Positions 1 to 11,077 are shown, numbered from the stretch's first letter. The stretch: DNA of 64,000 nt from Collinsella aerofaciens (GCF_028206995.1 NZ_JAQLFL010000004.1:1-64000), one strand, 5' to 3'. Translations and numbers: made by a program. The notes: generated from the sequence alone by a model not told the origin.

Positions 1-1
1 G

Positions 2-688
2 CTGGCGGACCTGTGGGCGGCGGCGCGCGACGCGGCGCTCGACATGGAGCGCGCGATCGAGGCGTCCCTGGAGGAGAGCTGCCCCGCGCTGCTGGCGATG
101 TACGGGTGCGGGCCCGTGAGCGCGGCCAAGCTCGCGGTCGCGGCCGGGGACAACCCGGGCAGGCTGCGCTCCGAGGCGTCGTTCGCGGCGATATGCGGGG
201 CCTGCCCCATCCCCGCCTCGAGCGGCAAGACCGTGAGGCACAGGCTCAACAGGGGCGACCGGCAGGCGAACAGCGCGCTGCACGAGATCGCGAGGCAGAG
301 GGTCATGCGCGACCCCGAGACCGCCGAGTACGCCGAGAGGGCCAGGGGGCGGGGAAAGAGCGACAGGGAGGTCATGAGGTGCCTCAAGCGCTACGTGGCC
401 AGGGAGGCGTACCGGGCGCTGATGCGCCCGCACGAGATCAGGAGGCCCGAGGACGCCTCGGGGCTCGTGGCGGCCAGGCGCGCGGCGAAGGTCAGCCAGG
501 TGAGGGCGGCGTCCATACTGGGCACCAGCGAGAAGTACATCTCGATGCTGGAGAGGGGCCAAAGGGAGCTCAAGCCCATAAGGAGGGCCTACGAGACATG
601 GGTCGAGGCCGGACTTCCGCTCGATTGGGACAGGCAGGCCTTCGAGGCCGAGCGCAAAACGGATTCTAAAAAACACCTTGCCAAATAG
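2..688 (+). CDS. IS110-family transposase, C-terminal part, with fused helix-turn-helix
   Basis: The reading frame is open from base 2, so the start lies outside the window. The visible part matches the C-terminal transposase_20 region of IS110/IS1111 recombinases: a helix-hairpin-helix-like stretch (YGCGPVSAAKLAVAAGD), then the FAAICGACPIPASSGKT region and the NRGDRQANSALHEIA region that usually holds the catalytic serine context. After about residue 135 of the visible part comes an XRE-like helix-turn-helix (AARRAAKVSQ ... YISMLERGQRE), which is not part of the standard IS110 domain set. IS110 enzymes move circular elements using a bridge RNA. The gene ends at TAG 686-688, just before a strong hairpin. 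Family assignment is confident; activity cannot be judged because the DEDD N-terminus is not visible. Confidence 0.85.
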   Translation: MADLWAAARDAALDMERAIEASLEESCPALLAMYGCGPVSAAKLAVAAGDNPGRLRSEASFAAICGACPIPASSGKTVRHRLNRGDRQANSALHEIARQRVMRDPETAEYAERARGRGKSDREVMRCLKRYVAREAYRALMRPHEIRRPEDASGLVAARRAAKVSQVRAASILGTSEKYISMLERGQRELKPIRRAYETWVEAGLPLDWDRQAFEAERKTDSKKHLAK

Positions 689-700
689 GAGCGTCAGGAC

Positions 701-743
701 GCAAAGGGCTCCGCCGCGCGAAGCGCGCAGCGGAGCCCTTTGC
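701..743. terminator. Hairpin after transposase and grcA; resembles a dispersed repeat
   Basis: A perfect 14 bp stem (701-714 with 730-743) encloses a further GC-rich inner stem. It lies between the convergent transposase and grcA, so it could terminate both, although no long T tract follows. The bases just after it (744-766) share the string gaggacgttttggaaa with the element at 20428-20443, where the same hairpin-then-string layout is seen. Confidence 0.55.
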
Positions 744-808
744 ATGTCCGAGGACGTTTTGGAAAGTAACCCAAAGCGGCCCGGCGATCCTGCGGGAGTT
801 AAACCCCT

Positions 809-1060
809 TTAGAACTTGTCGTGGAAGGTACGCGCAATGACCTCGTCCTGCTGCTCCTTGGTGAGCGTGTGGAAGTTCACGGCATAGCCGGAAACGCGGA
901 TGGTCAGCTGCGGGTACTTCTCGGGGTGAGCCTGAGCGTCGAGCAGCGTCTCACGGTTGAAGACGTTGATGTTCAGGTGGTGGCCACCCTTCTCGGCGTA
1001 AGCGTCGAGCATGTGGACCAGGTTATCGGCCTGGGTCTCGGAAACTTCAGAAACCTTCAT
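809..1060 (-). CDS. grcA: Autonomous glycyl-radical domain protein of split pyruvate formate-lyase
   Basis: This 83-residue protein matches the C-terminal glycyl-radical domain of pyruvate formate-lyase and the spare-part protein GrcA (YfiD). The radical motif RVSGYAV lies at residues 55-61, with Gly58 as the predicted radical site, inside the conserved [20 protein letters not shown] context. It has its own AAGGAG ribosome site 5-8 bases before the ATG. It lies 85 bases downstream of pflB, whose product ends just where this domain would begin. In Escherichia coli GrcA repairs oxygen-cleaved enzyme; here it appears to be the only radical domain encoded at the locus, so it is probably an obligate subunit. 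Confidence 0.88.
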   Translation of the reverse strand: MKVSEVSETQADNLVHMLDAYAEKGGHHLNINVFNRETLLDAQAHPEKYPQLTIRVSGYAVNFHTLTKEQQDEVIARTFHDKF

Positions 1061-1083
1061 AATGTGTCTCCTTCGATTAATAG

Positions 1084-1143
1084 GCGCCGGCCGAAACCGG
1101 CGCGCTAATCAGTAATCGTTATTGTTAGTATAGCACTAACAAT
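1084..1143 (-). other. Two hairpins between pflB and grcA
   Basis: Within the 85-base gap there are two inverted repeats: GCGCCGG 1084-1090 with CCGGCGC 1097-1103, and ATTGTTAGT 1121-1129 with ACTAACAAT 1135-1143. Neither is followed by a clean T tract. They may stabilise or process the transcript and so set different amounts of the two proteins. Confidence 0.5.
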
Positions 1144-1145
1144 AG

Positions 1146-3197
<2,052 letters not shown>

Positions 3198-3592
3198 TGT
3201 GTAACCACGCTCCTAGTTACGTGTAATGCGGCGCTCTCTCACACCGCTGCTTATTGAATTCTTGAGTTTTCGGCTTGCACTACCGGCTTCTTCCGTTCTT
3301 CACCACACGTTGGTACAGGGAAAAACGTTTGTCCACCTTGGAACTGCAACCCAAAACCCAAGATTTCACCCGTCTGAGAAGGATAACATAGCCACCCTCT
3401 CCATCTGGGCTGTTATATGTTTCTCTTTTTATATCATAAGGACGTTTTTAACAAATCCGCAGGAAATGCGAGCGCGAACAACTACCGTTCACCGATTTGT
3501 ATGTTATTTTTCCTTGCCTTTGTACGACGTTCGCTCTAGCTGTTATGCCAGCTTTAGCAGGGTAAAGTGTCCCAGAGACCCTACAGAAACTG
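3198..3592. other. Intergenic region upstream of pflB
   Basis: This stretch should hold the pflB promoter. On the minus strand TTGTTA is followed after 15 bases by TATAAA (about 3428-3454), a weak candidate. The site CCGTTCACCG at 3485-3494 belongs to a motif found upstream of many sugar genes in the window. No coding region was recognised. Confidence 0.35.
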
Positions 3593-3625
3593 CAGGGCGG
3601 CCACGGTATCCCCCGTGGCCGCCCT
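3593..3625 (-). terminator. Terminator hairpin after the permease gene
   Basis: A 14 bp perfect stem (3593-3606 with 3612-3625) with a 5-base loop lies 40 bases after the permease stop. The T tract on the minus strand is poor. Confidence 0.55.
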
Positions 3626-3664
3626 GTGGCGTAGCTAGTTTTTAGCTTTGATTGCCGCTTGGCA

Positions 3665-4678
3665 TTAGGCGGCTGCGGCGGCCTTGTCGGTCGTTGCCTT
3701 GCTGTTGCCCTGGCCCTCAAAATGCTTGTAGCACCAGCTGGTGACCAGCGGGGTCAAAATAGCCGTCACGATTGCGCAGGCAGCAACCTGTGCCGTGGCC
3801 GTTGCGAGCACCGCACCGCCGTACATGGCCCCGTTGACGCTTGCCATGGCAGCAGGCGTGGCCACATTGGCTCCGGCGCAGCTCGAAATGGCCGCACCTG
3901 CGACACCCGTACCGCCCGTGAGCTTATCGACCGCGATGACGGGAATTGCAAAGACCACCGAGCAGATCACGCCGAGCAGAATACCGGGAAGACCGCCATT
4001 AATGAGCTGGCCAAAGGTCATGGTCGAGCCCATGGCAAAGAAGACGAGCACGATGATGGCGGAAAGTGCCGGTGCCATCATCTTCTTAAAGCTGGGGAAC
4101 AGGTTGCCCAGGATAATGCCGACGACGATCGGCAGGATGGCGCCCACGAGCGACCAACCGATCGGAGCCTGACCGGCAGCGCCGAGCACGATCATCGTGA
4201 CCGGAGGGCCGACAACCAGCGTAGTGATGGCGACGGCGCCACGCTCGGCCTCGTTACCCATGGTGCCCATCAGACCAGCGTACATAGCATTGTTGGCGCC
4301 GGTGCAAGCGGCCAGCATCACCATGGCAGAGATGCCAAACAGGTTGTCGTTGAACACATACAGGATGAGCAGCGACACGGCAACGACCACGATTTGCTTG
4401 ACGGCAATGATGATGGCACCGCGGGCAGCGGCGGCAGGAGCGCTCTTAAACGAAATCGTCGTGCCGACAATCAGCAAAAAGGCGCCCACGAGCGGGCCTG
4501 CACCCTGCTGGGTCATGCCAAGCGTAAAGCTGCCGAGCGTCTTAAACAGGTCGGGGAATAGCGTGTTGAGCAGGCAGCCCAGCAAAAGCGGCACCAAAAT
4601 ATTGGCACCCGGGATGGAGGACATCTTAAAAAACGGCTCCTTTGCCGCCGGCGCCTCCACCGCAGTCGATTCACTCAT
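3665..4678 (-). CDS. kdgT: 2-keto-3-deoxygluconate permease family transporter
   Basis: This 337-residue membrane protein resembles KdgT, the proton-coupled importer of 2-keto-3-deoxygluconate. About ten hydrophobic segments are visible, with conserved family stretches such as ACTGANNAMYAGLMG and ISSCAGANVATPAA. The start is placed at the ATG at 4678 because AAAGGAG lies 7 bases upstream; an ATG seven codons earlier has no ribosome site. It follows the dehydrogenase gene on the same strand with a 108-base gap, so the two probably form an operon for a sugar acid. The KDG kinase and aldolase are not in the window. The exact substrate is inferred from the family. Confidence 0.8.
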   Translation of the reverse strand: MSESTAVEAPAAKEPFFKMSSIPGANILVPLLLGCLLNTLFPDLFKTLGSFTLGMTQQGAGPLVGAFLLIVGTTISFKSAPAAAARGAIIIAVKQIVVVAVSLLILYVFNDNLFGISAMVMLAACTGANNAMYAGLMGTMGNEAERGAVAITTLVVGPPVTMIVLGAAGQAPIGWSLVGAILPIVVGIILGNLFPSFKKMMAPALSAIIVLVFFAMGSTMTFGQLINGGLPGILLGVICSVVFAIPVIAVDKLTGGTGVAGAAISSCAGANVATPAAMASVNGAMYGGAVLATATAQVAACAIVTAILTPLVTSWCYKHFEGQGNSKATTDKAAAAA

Positions 4679-4786
4679 ATATATCTCCTTTGGATGCATG
4701 CGAATCGAAGCCGCACGCGCCTATGTCAGAAAGAAGGCGACAACCCCGAGTCGCCAGGGTCGCCGCCAAACGATCACCGCGGGGTA

Positions 4787-5536
4787 TTACCCGTCCAGGA
4801 CGATGCCGCCGTCGCAGTCACCAATCTCGCCGTTCACGAAGCTGGCGAGGTCGGAAGCGAAGAACAGCACCATCTGCGCAGGCTCGCTGGCCTGGGCGGC
4901 GCGGCCCAGAGGGATACCGTTGATGATGCGCTGAGAGTTCTCGTCAGAGAGAATCGAGGTCATATCGGTCAACGTGAGCGACGGGCACACGGCGTTGCAG
5001 CGGACGCCGAACTTGCCGCCTTCCTTGGCGACTGCCTTGGTCAGACCGTTAACACCGGCCTTGGAGCTGGCGTAGGCGGCTGTGCCGAGCAGGCCGCCAC
5101 CGATCTTGCCCGCAACGGAACTCACGTTGACGATAGTGCCGGCATGGGCCGCCTTAAAGTGCGGGTACACGGCGTTCATCATAGTGAAGGTACCGTTGAG
5201 GTTGATGTCGATGGTGCGACGCCACTCGGTGTCATCGATCTCGTCGAACTTCTTGGTGCTGATGACGCCAGCGCAGTTGATCAGGATGTTGGTTTGCGGC
5301 AGGTCCGTAAAAATCTGCTCGACGGTCTCGCGCGCCTTGGGCGCATCGGCAACATCGAGCTGATAGAACTTGTTGCCCTCGCCAAGCTCGGCCACAGCGG
5401 CCTCGCCCTTAGCAGCGTTCCTTGCGATGAGCGCGACGTGTCCGCCGCCCGCAACGATACCCTTGGCGATCTCGAGGCCAATGCCCTGAGTGCCACCGGT
5501 AACGATCGCGGTTTTACCCGTGAAGTCAAATGCCAT
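4787..5536 (-). CDS. Short-chain dehydrogenase/reductase (SDR family)
   Basis: A 249-residue classical SDR. The nucleotide-binding motif TGGTQGIG lies at about residues 12-19, the NCAG motif near 85, and the catalytic Ser (VSSVAG) and YASSK near 138-158. The start at 5536 has AAGGGGGA upstream; longer in-frame starts lack a ribosome site and add an unrelated 39-residue extension. Together with the KdgT-like permease, a role such as KduD-type or gluconate 5-dehydrogenase activity on sugar acids is plausible. SDR specificity cannot be read from motifs, so only the family is firm. Confidence 0.85.
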   Translation of the reverse strand: MAFDFTGKTAIVTGGTQGIGLEIAKGIVAGGGHVALIARNAAKGEAAVAELGEGNKFYQLDVADAPKARETVEQIFTDLPQTNILINCAGVISTKKFDEIDDTEWRRTIDINLNGTFTMMNAVYPHFKAAHAGTIVNVSSVAGKIGGGLLGTAAYASSKAGVNGLTKAVAKEGGKFGVRCNAVCPSLTLTDMTSILSDENSQRIINGIPLGRAAQASEPAQMVLFFASDLASFVNGEIGDCDGGIVLDG

Positions 5537-5792
5537 GACTCCATCCCCCTTTATGTAAGGTGTCTCCTTGCGGGAAGTTGGAGCATCGCACGTGGCGATT
5601 ATATGAGTCCCAGTCGTCATGGTGGTGACAACCCCTCGCCTAACCGCGTGCATAATAGTTCTTTGAAACGCTTCAGCAATTGAATGATTTTAAGTCTTAA
5701 TGCACTCTTAATATTGCCTAGCGGCCAAGTAGATTTTTGGGACATGCCTAGAAATCCACCGAATAGGATGGTTGAGCGGGGGTATCATCTTT

Positions 5793-5829
5793 CACCGAAA
5801 ATAGTTTCTAGTGTTAGGGGTTTTCGGTG
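5793..5829 (+). promoter_or_regulatory. Inverted repeat over the marR start, candidate operator
   Basis: CACCGAAAA (5793-5801) is matched by TTTTCGGTG (5821-5829), and the right arm overlaps the GTG start codon. MarR proteins often bind inverted repeats over their own promoters. The 5537-5792 stretch between the divergent SDR and marR genes holds no recognisable gene. Confidence 0.45.
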
Positions 5830-6276
5830 GAAGATACCGATTTCCGTGAACTTGGGCGCCAGCTCCTTACCGAGTTCGGCAGCATGCATCAGCGCATTTC
5901 GCGCTTTGCGGACAAAGCCCTCGGCGGCGAGATGGCCGTCATGCGCGCCCTCATACTCGCCGGCGGTTCGCTCACGCCGAGCGAACTCGCTGATCGCGCC
6001 TGGGTCTCGAGTGCCCGCATCGCCAATATCCTACGCGCTCTCGAAGCCAAGGGCTGGGTCGAGCGCGAGCACTCAAAGACCGACCGTCGTCGCGTGCACG
6101 TCACGGTGACCGACAAAGGATTCCAGGATCTCGAAATCAAACGTCGGGAATTCGAGGACCGCACCACGGCTTTCCTCGAGCAGCTCGGCGAAACAGATAC
6201 CCAAGAGATGGTGCGCCTTTTAAGACGTGCCAACGAAATTATCGACCGCAATCAAGAAAGGAGAGATGCCGAGTGA
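5827..6276 (+). CDS. MarR-family transcriptional regulator
   Basis: A 149-residue winged-helix protein. The recognition region (LTPSELADRAWVSSARIANILRALEAKGWVERE) and the wing (SKTDRRRVHVTVTDKG) are typical of MarR. The GTG start is preceded by AGGGG. Its stop overlaps the start of the first exporter gene in GTGA, so translation of the two is probably coupled. By context it likely represses the exporter genes and responds to a small toxic compound. Confidence 0.88.
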   Translation: MEDTDFRELGRQLLTEFGSMHQRISRFADKALGGEMAVMRALILAGGSLTPSELADRAWVSSARIANILRALEAKGWVEREHSKTDRRRVHVTVTDKGFQDLEIKRREFEDRTTAFLEQLGETDTQEMVRLLRRANEIIDRNQERRDAE

Positions 6277-8639
6277 GGATTCTCAAGCTCTTTAAAAAGC
6301 ATGTCCTGGCACTGTTCGCAGCTATCGTGCTTATCGTAATCAGCTGCAACGCCGATCTGGCGCTGCCTACCTATATGAGCGACATCGTCGACGTGGGCGT
6401 GCAACAAGGCGGCATCGCCTCGCCCGTACCCGACACCATCCGCGCCGAATCGCTCGACGACCTCGAACTCTTTATGAGCACCAAGGACGCCAAGACGGTA
6501 GAAGCTGCGTTTGGCAAGGCAGACAAAAACGGGATTCGCACGTACAAGGGAACCGAGGATGAGCGCGCCGACGGCAGCAAGCTCGCCGACATTATGAGCC
6601 TGCCCGAGACCGTCGTCCTTTCGCTCAACCAAGGCATCGACGCCGACTCCATGGGCGACATGACCGGCACGTCCAGCGAGAAAGACAACACCGCCGCTCA
6701 GGCCATGCCCACGCCCGAGCAAATGGCAGCGATGACGCCCGAGCAGCTCGCCGAGATGCAGCAGAAGGCCGCAGCGGCGCAGAACATGCAAAAGCAGATT
6801 GATGCCGACGGCGGCAAAATCACCATGAAGAGCCTGCGCCTGGGTGTCAAGGGCGGTCTGGTAGACCAAAGCAAGCTCGTCGAGGGCGCCAACCAAATGG
6901 CAGACAAAATGGGCTCCATGTCGGGCTCCATCGTCACCCAGCGCGCCGTGAGCTATGTGCAGGACGAGTACAAGGCACAGGGCATCGACCCCGCCGACGT
7001 GCAGAACGCCTACCTGGGCCGCATGGCGACCACGATGTTTGGTCTGTGTCTGGTGTCGCTCGTCGCCACCATCCTGACCGGCGCCGTGGCGTCGCGCACC
7101 GCCTGCTCCATCGCCCGCGACCTGCGCCGCGAGACCTTCAACAAGGTTATGCACTTCTCGCCGGCCGAGGTGGGCAAGTTTAGCCAGGCCTCGCTCATCA
7201 CCCGCTGCACCAACGACATTCAGCAGATCCAGATGGCCGCAACCCTGTTTATCCGCATGTGCCTGATGGCTCCCGTCATGGGCATCGTCGCTGTCATGCG
7301 TGTCCTGGCCAACCACACCGGCCTGGAGTGGACCATCGCCGTGGCCATCATCGCGGTCTCGGCCGTCGTCGGCGTGCTCATGGGCCTCACCATGCCCAAG
7401 TTCAAAAAGATGCAGAGCTTCGTGGACCGCGTGAACCTTACCGCCCGCGAGCTGCTCGACGGCCTTATGCCCATCCGCTCGTTCAACCGCGAGGAACATG
7501 AGCTCGAGCGCTTTGACAAGGCATCGCTCGACCTGATGACCACGCAGCTCTACACCAACCGCGCCATGAGCTTTATGATGCCGCTCATGATGCTCGTCAT
7601 GAACTGCATCACCGTGCTTATCGTCTGGTTTGGCGCCCAGGGCGTGTCCGACGGCGTGATGCAGGTCGGCAACATGATGGCGTTCATCTCCTACACCATG
7701 CAGATCGTCATGGCGTTTATGATCCTCACCATGGTTTCGGTCATCCTGCCCCGTGCCGAGGTCGCAGCCGAGCGCGTGGAAGAGGTCATCACCTGCCCCA
7801 CGAGCATCAACGACCCCGTCTCACCCAAACTGCCCGCGGCCAGCGCGCCGCGCGGTGAGCTCACCTTCCGCGACGTGAGCTTCCAGTATCCCGATGCCCG
7901 CGCCGATGTCATCAGCGGCGTGAACTTCACCACACATGCCGGTCAGATGCTCGGCATCATTGGCTCCACGGGCTCGGGCAAGTCCACGCTCGTGCAGCTG
8001 ATTCCGCGCCTGTACGACGTCACGGGCGGCAGCATTTCGCTCGACGGCATCGATGTGCGCGACATGACCCTCTCTGAGCTGCGCCGCCGCATCGGTTATA
8101 TTCCGCAGCAGGGTCGTCTATTCTCGGGTACCGTCGAGAGCAACCTCAAGTTTGCCGGCGACATGGTGAGTGACGAGGATATGCGCCAGGCAGCACGCGT
8201 CGCCCAGGCGGAGGACTTTATCGCCGAGCGCGAGGACGGGTACGACTCCCCTATCAGCCAGGGCGGCTCCAATGTCTCGGGCGGTCAGCGCCAGCGCCTG
8301 GCCATCGCCCGCGCCCTGGCCAAGAAGCCCGAAGTCGTGGTGTTCGACGACTCGTTTAGCGCCCTCGACTACAAGACCGACGCGCGCCTGCGCGAGGAGC
8401 TCGCCAAAAACGTTACCGACGCCGCACTCGTGGTCGTGGCCCAGCGCATCGCGACCATCATGCACGCCGACCAGATCATCGTGCTCGACGACGGCCACGT
8501 AGTGGGCGCCGGCACGCACGAGGAGCTGCTGCGCAGCTGCCCGGCGTACCTGGAGATCGCACAGTCGCAGCTTTCCGCCGAGGAGCTGGGGCTTACCCAA
8601 GAAGAAATTGCAGCCGTCATGGAAGGAGGCGAGCGCTAA
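6273..8639 (+). CDS. ABC exporter half-transporter with long extracellular insert
   Basis: A 788-residue membrane domain plus ATPase. The first membrane helix (residues 8-30) is followed by about 190 hydrophilic residues rich in Met, Gln and Ala (for example MPTPEQMAAMTPEQLAEMQQ) before the second helix near residue 245. This is much longer than the usual outer loop. The ATPase has Walker A GSTGSGKST near 564, signature VSGGQRQR, and Walker B VVVFDDS near 690, with Asp in place of the usual catalytic Glu. That degenerate site is typical of one half of a heterodimeric exporter; the next gene has the intact site. The GTG start has AAAGGAG upstream. Likely a multidrug or peptide exporter. Confidence 0.9.
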   Translation: MRILKLFKKHVLALFAAIVLIVISCNADLALPTYMSDIVDVGVQQGGIASPVPDTIRAESLDDLELFMSTKDAKTVEAAFGKADKNGIRTYKGTEDERADGSKLADIMSLPETVVLSLNQGIDADSMGDMTGTSSEKDNTAAQAMPTPEQMAAMTPEQLAEMQQKAAAAQNMQKQIDADGGKITMKSLRLGVKGGLVDQSKLVEGANQMADKMGSMSGSIVTQRAVSYVQDEYKAQGIDPADVQNAYLGRMATTMFGLCLVSLVATILTGAVASRTACSIARDLRRETFNKVMHFSPAEVGKFSQASLITRCTNDIQQIQMAATLFIRMCLMAPVMGIVAVMRVLANHTGLEWTIAVAIIAVSAVVGVLMGLTMPKFKKMQSFVDRVNLTARELLDGLMPIRSFNREEHELERFDKASLDLMTTQLYTNRAMSFMMPLMMLVMNCITVLIVWFGAQGVSDGVMQVGNMMAFISYTMQIVMAFMILTMVSVILPRAEVAAERVEEVITCPTSINDPVSPKLPAASAPRGELTFRDVSFQYPDARADVISGVNFTTHAGQMLGIIGSTGSGKSTLVQLIPRLYDVTGGSISLDGIDVRDMTLSELRRRIGYIPQQGRLFSGTVESNLKFAGDMVSDEDMRQAARVAQAEDFIAEREDGYDSPISQGGSNVSGGQRQRLAIARALAKKPEVVVFDDSFSALDYKTDARLREELAKNVTDAALVVVAQRIATIMHADQIIVLDDGHVVGAGTHEELLRSCPAYLEIAQSQLSAEELGLTQEEIAAVMEGGER

Positions 8640-10495
8640 TGGCAGACGAGACCAAGACTCAGATTCCCAAGCCCACCCGCCAGCGTGGTCCCATGGGCCG
8701 CATGGGTGGCATGCGCCGTGGCGAAAAGGCCAAGGACTTTAAGGGCACCATGAGGCAGCTGCTCGGCTATATCGGCCAGCACAAGATTGCCGTGTTTACC
8801 GCCGTCGCCTTTGCCGTGTGCTCGGTCATCTTTAACATTGTGGGGCCCAAGGTGCTCGGCCAGGTTACCACCAAACTGTTCGAGGGCTTGGTTGCCAAGG
8901 TCAACGGCACCGGCGATGTCGACTTTAACTGGATCGCCAAGACGCTCGGCTTTTTGCTCTGCCTGTATCTGGCGAGCTCTGCCTGCAGCCTGATCCAGGG
9001 CTGGCTCATGACCGGCGTCACGCAAAAGATCTGCTACCGCATGCGCAAGGAGATTGCCGCCAAGATCGCCGTCGTACCGATGAGCTACTTCAACGGCCAC
9101 AGCAAGGGCGATGTGCTCAGCCGCATCACCAACGACGTCGATACGCTCGGCCAGTCGCTCAACCAGAGCGTGACACAGCTTATTACGTCCGTCACGCAGA
9201 TTATCGGCGTCCTCGTCATGATGCTTTCGATCAGCCTGCCGCTCACCGGCGTCACCGTGCTCACGCTGCCGGCCGCCGCGATTATCTTGATGGTGATGAT
9301 TCACTTCTCGCAGCCGTACTTCCGCGAGCAGCAGCAGGTCCTGGGCACCGTCAACGGCATTATCGAGGAGGACTTTGCCGGCCAGAACGTCATTCAGGTG
9401 TTCGACCGCGCCGAGGCCTCGATCGAGGAATTCGACCGCCAAAACGATCGCCTCTTTATTAGTGGCTGGCGCTCGCAGTTCCTGTCGGGCCTGATGATGC
9501 CGCTCATGAGTTTGGTGGGCAACATGGGCTACGTGGGCGTCGTCGTGGTGGGCGCGCAACTCGCGCTGACCGGCAATGCCACGCCCGGCGACATCCAGAG
9601 CTTTATCCAGTACGTTCGCAACTTTACGCAACCCGTGCAGCAGCTGGGCAATGTGAGCAACACGATGCAGTCGATGGCTGCCGCCACCGAGCGCGTCTTT
9701 GAGTTCCTGGCCGCGCCCGAGGAGGAGCAGAAGGCCGACGCGCAGATTCCCGAGAAGCGCCCCGGCCACGTGGAGTTTGACCATGTCAAGTTTGGCTACA
9801 CGCCCGACAAGACCATCATCCACGACTTTAGCTGCGAGGCGCAGCCCGGCCAGACCATCGCCATCGTCGGTCCTACCGGCGCCGGCAAGACCACGCTCAT
9901 TAAGCTGCTGCAGCGCTTCTACGATGTGGACGGCGGTTCGCTGCGCGTCGAGGGTGTCGACGTGCGCGACTGGGACCGCGCGGCGCTGCGCGGCGAGTTT
10001 GCCATGGTGCTGCAGGATACCTGGCTGTTTAACGGCACGATCCGCGAGAACATCCGCTACGGACGCCCCGATGCGAGCGATGCCGAGGTCGAAGCCGCCG
10101 CACGCGCCGCACGTTGCGACCACTTTATCCATACGCTTGCCGGTGGCTACGACTTTATGATCAACGAGGAGGGCACTAACCTGTCGCAGGGTCAGCGCCA
10201 GCTCGTGACCATCGCCCGTGCCATTTTGGCCGACCGCCCGGCACTGATTCTGGACGAGGCGACCTCCAACGTCGATACCCGCACCGAGGAACTCATTCAG
10301 CGCGCCATGGATGCGCTGATGCAGGGCCGTACAAGCTTTGTCATCGCGCACCGCCTGTCCACGATCCGCAACGCCGACGTGATCTTGGTAATTCGCGACG
10401 GCGACATCGTCGAGAAGGGCACGCACGACGAGTTACTCGCCCAAGGCGGCTTCTACGCCGACCTGTACAACTCGCAGTTCGACGAGGCGGCGTAA
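8639..10495 (+). CDS. ABC exporter half-transporter with intact catalytic site
   Basis: A 618-residue six-helix membrane domain plus ATPase. Walker A is GPTGAGKT near residue 410, the signature is LSQGQRQ, and Walker B is LILDEATSN with the catalytic Glu. The start overlaps the previous stop in TAATG, which indicates coupling and fixed stoichiometry. It should pair with the preceding protein, whose own Walker B is degenerate. The basic, Met/Gly-rich N-terminus (residues 1-35) precedes the first helix. Substrate unknown; MarR control suggests drug or toxic-compound export. Confidence 0.92.
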   Translation: MADETKTQIPKPTRQRGPMGRMGGMRRGEKAKDFKGTMRQLLGYIGQHKIAVFTAVAFAVCSVIFNIVGPKVLGQVTTKLFEGLVAKVNGTGDVDFNWIAKTLGFLLCLYLASSACSLIQGWLMTGVTQKICYRMRKEIAAKIAVVPMSYFNGHSKGDVLSRITNDVDTLGQSLNQSVTQLITSVTQIIGVLVMMLSISLPLTGVTVLTLPAAAIILMVMIHFSQPYFREQQQVLGTVNGIIEEDFAGQNVIQVFDRAEASIEEFDRQNDRLFISGWRSQFLSGLMMPLMSLVGNMGYVGVVVVGAQLALTGNATPGDIQSFIQYVRNFTQPVQQLGNVSNTMQSMAAATERVFEFLAAPEEEQKADAQIPEKRPGHVEFDHVKFGYTPDKTIIHDFSCEAQPGQTIAIVGPTGAGKTTLIKLLQRFYDVDGGSLRVEGVDVRDWDRAALRGEFAMVLQDTWLFNGTIRENIRYGRPDASDAEVEAAARAARCDHFIHTLAGGYDFMINEEGTNLSQGQRQLVTIARAILADRPALILDEATSNVDTRTEELIQRAMDALMQGRTSFVIAHRLSTIRNADVILVIRDGDIVEKGTHDELLAQGGFYADLYNSQFDEAA

Positions 10496-10525
10496 CAACC
10501 GGCGGCAAACAACCGCAATGCCCAG

Positions 10526-10564
10526 AAAACGGGGGCGCAGGTTGACCTGCGCCCCCGTTTTTTT
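10526..10564 (+). terminator. Strong rho-independent terminator of the exporter operon
   Basis: A 17 bp stem (AAAACGGGGGCGCAGGT with its complement) with a short loop is followed by seven T bases. Confidence 0.95.
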
Positions 10565-10623
10565 GCTCTGCGGCCCTCGAACCACCTCCCCTGGAACCTG
10601 ATTGGCAGCCCCTTCGAGGCCCC

Positions 10624-10854
10624 GTGGGCAAAAAAGGGCAAATATGAGTACTGTTACCTTTTTAGTAACAGCCAAAACAGCCCCAAATGCCGTTTTCACG
10701 GCTTACACGCGTCCCTAAATTGATCAAACAGCCCTATAGCGGACTTATATGTGTTTGCGTTAATAAACATATTTTGCTGTTATGTCTATTATTTTGCGAA
10801 GGCAATATGATACTAAGATAGCAACCGTACTCATATTTGGCATTTTTTGCCCAC
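10624..10854. repeat. Inverted pair of a 32 bp intergenic repeat
   Basis: 10624-10656 and the reverse complement of 10823-10854 share about 28 of 32 bases (GTGGGCAAAAAAxGxCAAAT followed by ATGAGTAC). A small palindrome, CTGTTAC 10651-10657 with GTAACAG 10665-10671, follows the left copy. The 10565-10994 stretch holds no recognised gene. Confidence 0.6.
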
Positions 10855-10939
10855 ATGGTATTTCCTGGGGAACTGACAACAGCCTTAGGGTCCCGCGCGG
10901 CGCCGCTCCCTCCCGGCATTCGCCAACGTTTACCCAGAT

Positions 10940-10980
10940 AAAACCTGCCAAAATAAACCTGTCCCTTTTTGGCAGGTTTT
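10940..10980. terminator. Hairpin upstream of DAHP synthase promoter
   Basis: AAAACCTGCCAAA (10940-10952) pairs with TTTGGCAGGTTTT (10968-10980). It lies upstream of the aroF promoter, so it would shield the gene from upstream reading rather than act as an attenuator. Confidence 0.55.
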
Positions 10981-10994
10981 GGGGTGACGAGGGC

Positions 10995-11023
10995 TTGCAC
11001 TTTAGCGTGCGACAGCGGATAAT
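10995..11023 (+). promoter_or_regulatory. Sigma-70 type promoter of DAHP synthase gene
   Basis: TTGCAC (10995-11000) and GATAAT (11018-11023) are separated by 17 bases. They lie 55 bases before the start codon. Confidence 0.7.
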
Positions 11024-11077
11024 GCCGTGCATTCGACAATACGCTTTTTGCTCTTTCTATAGATTGAGGAGACCCCT

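Noticed and set aside
13..669. Overlapping plus-strand frame in the IS110 region
   Set aside because: It is the +1 shadow of the transposase frame, rich in Arg and Gly and without motifs.
10940..10980. Attenuator or riboswitch for aroF
   Set aside because: The hairpin lies upstream of the best promoter, so it would not be in the aroF transcript; no leader peptide or known aptamer pattern was seen.
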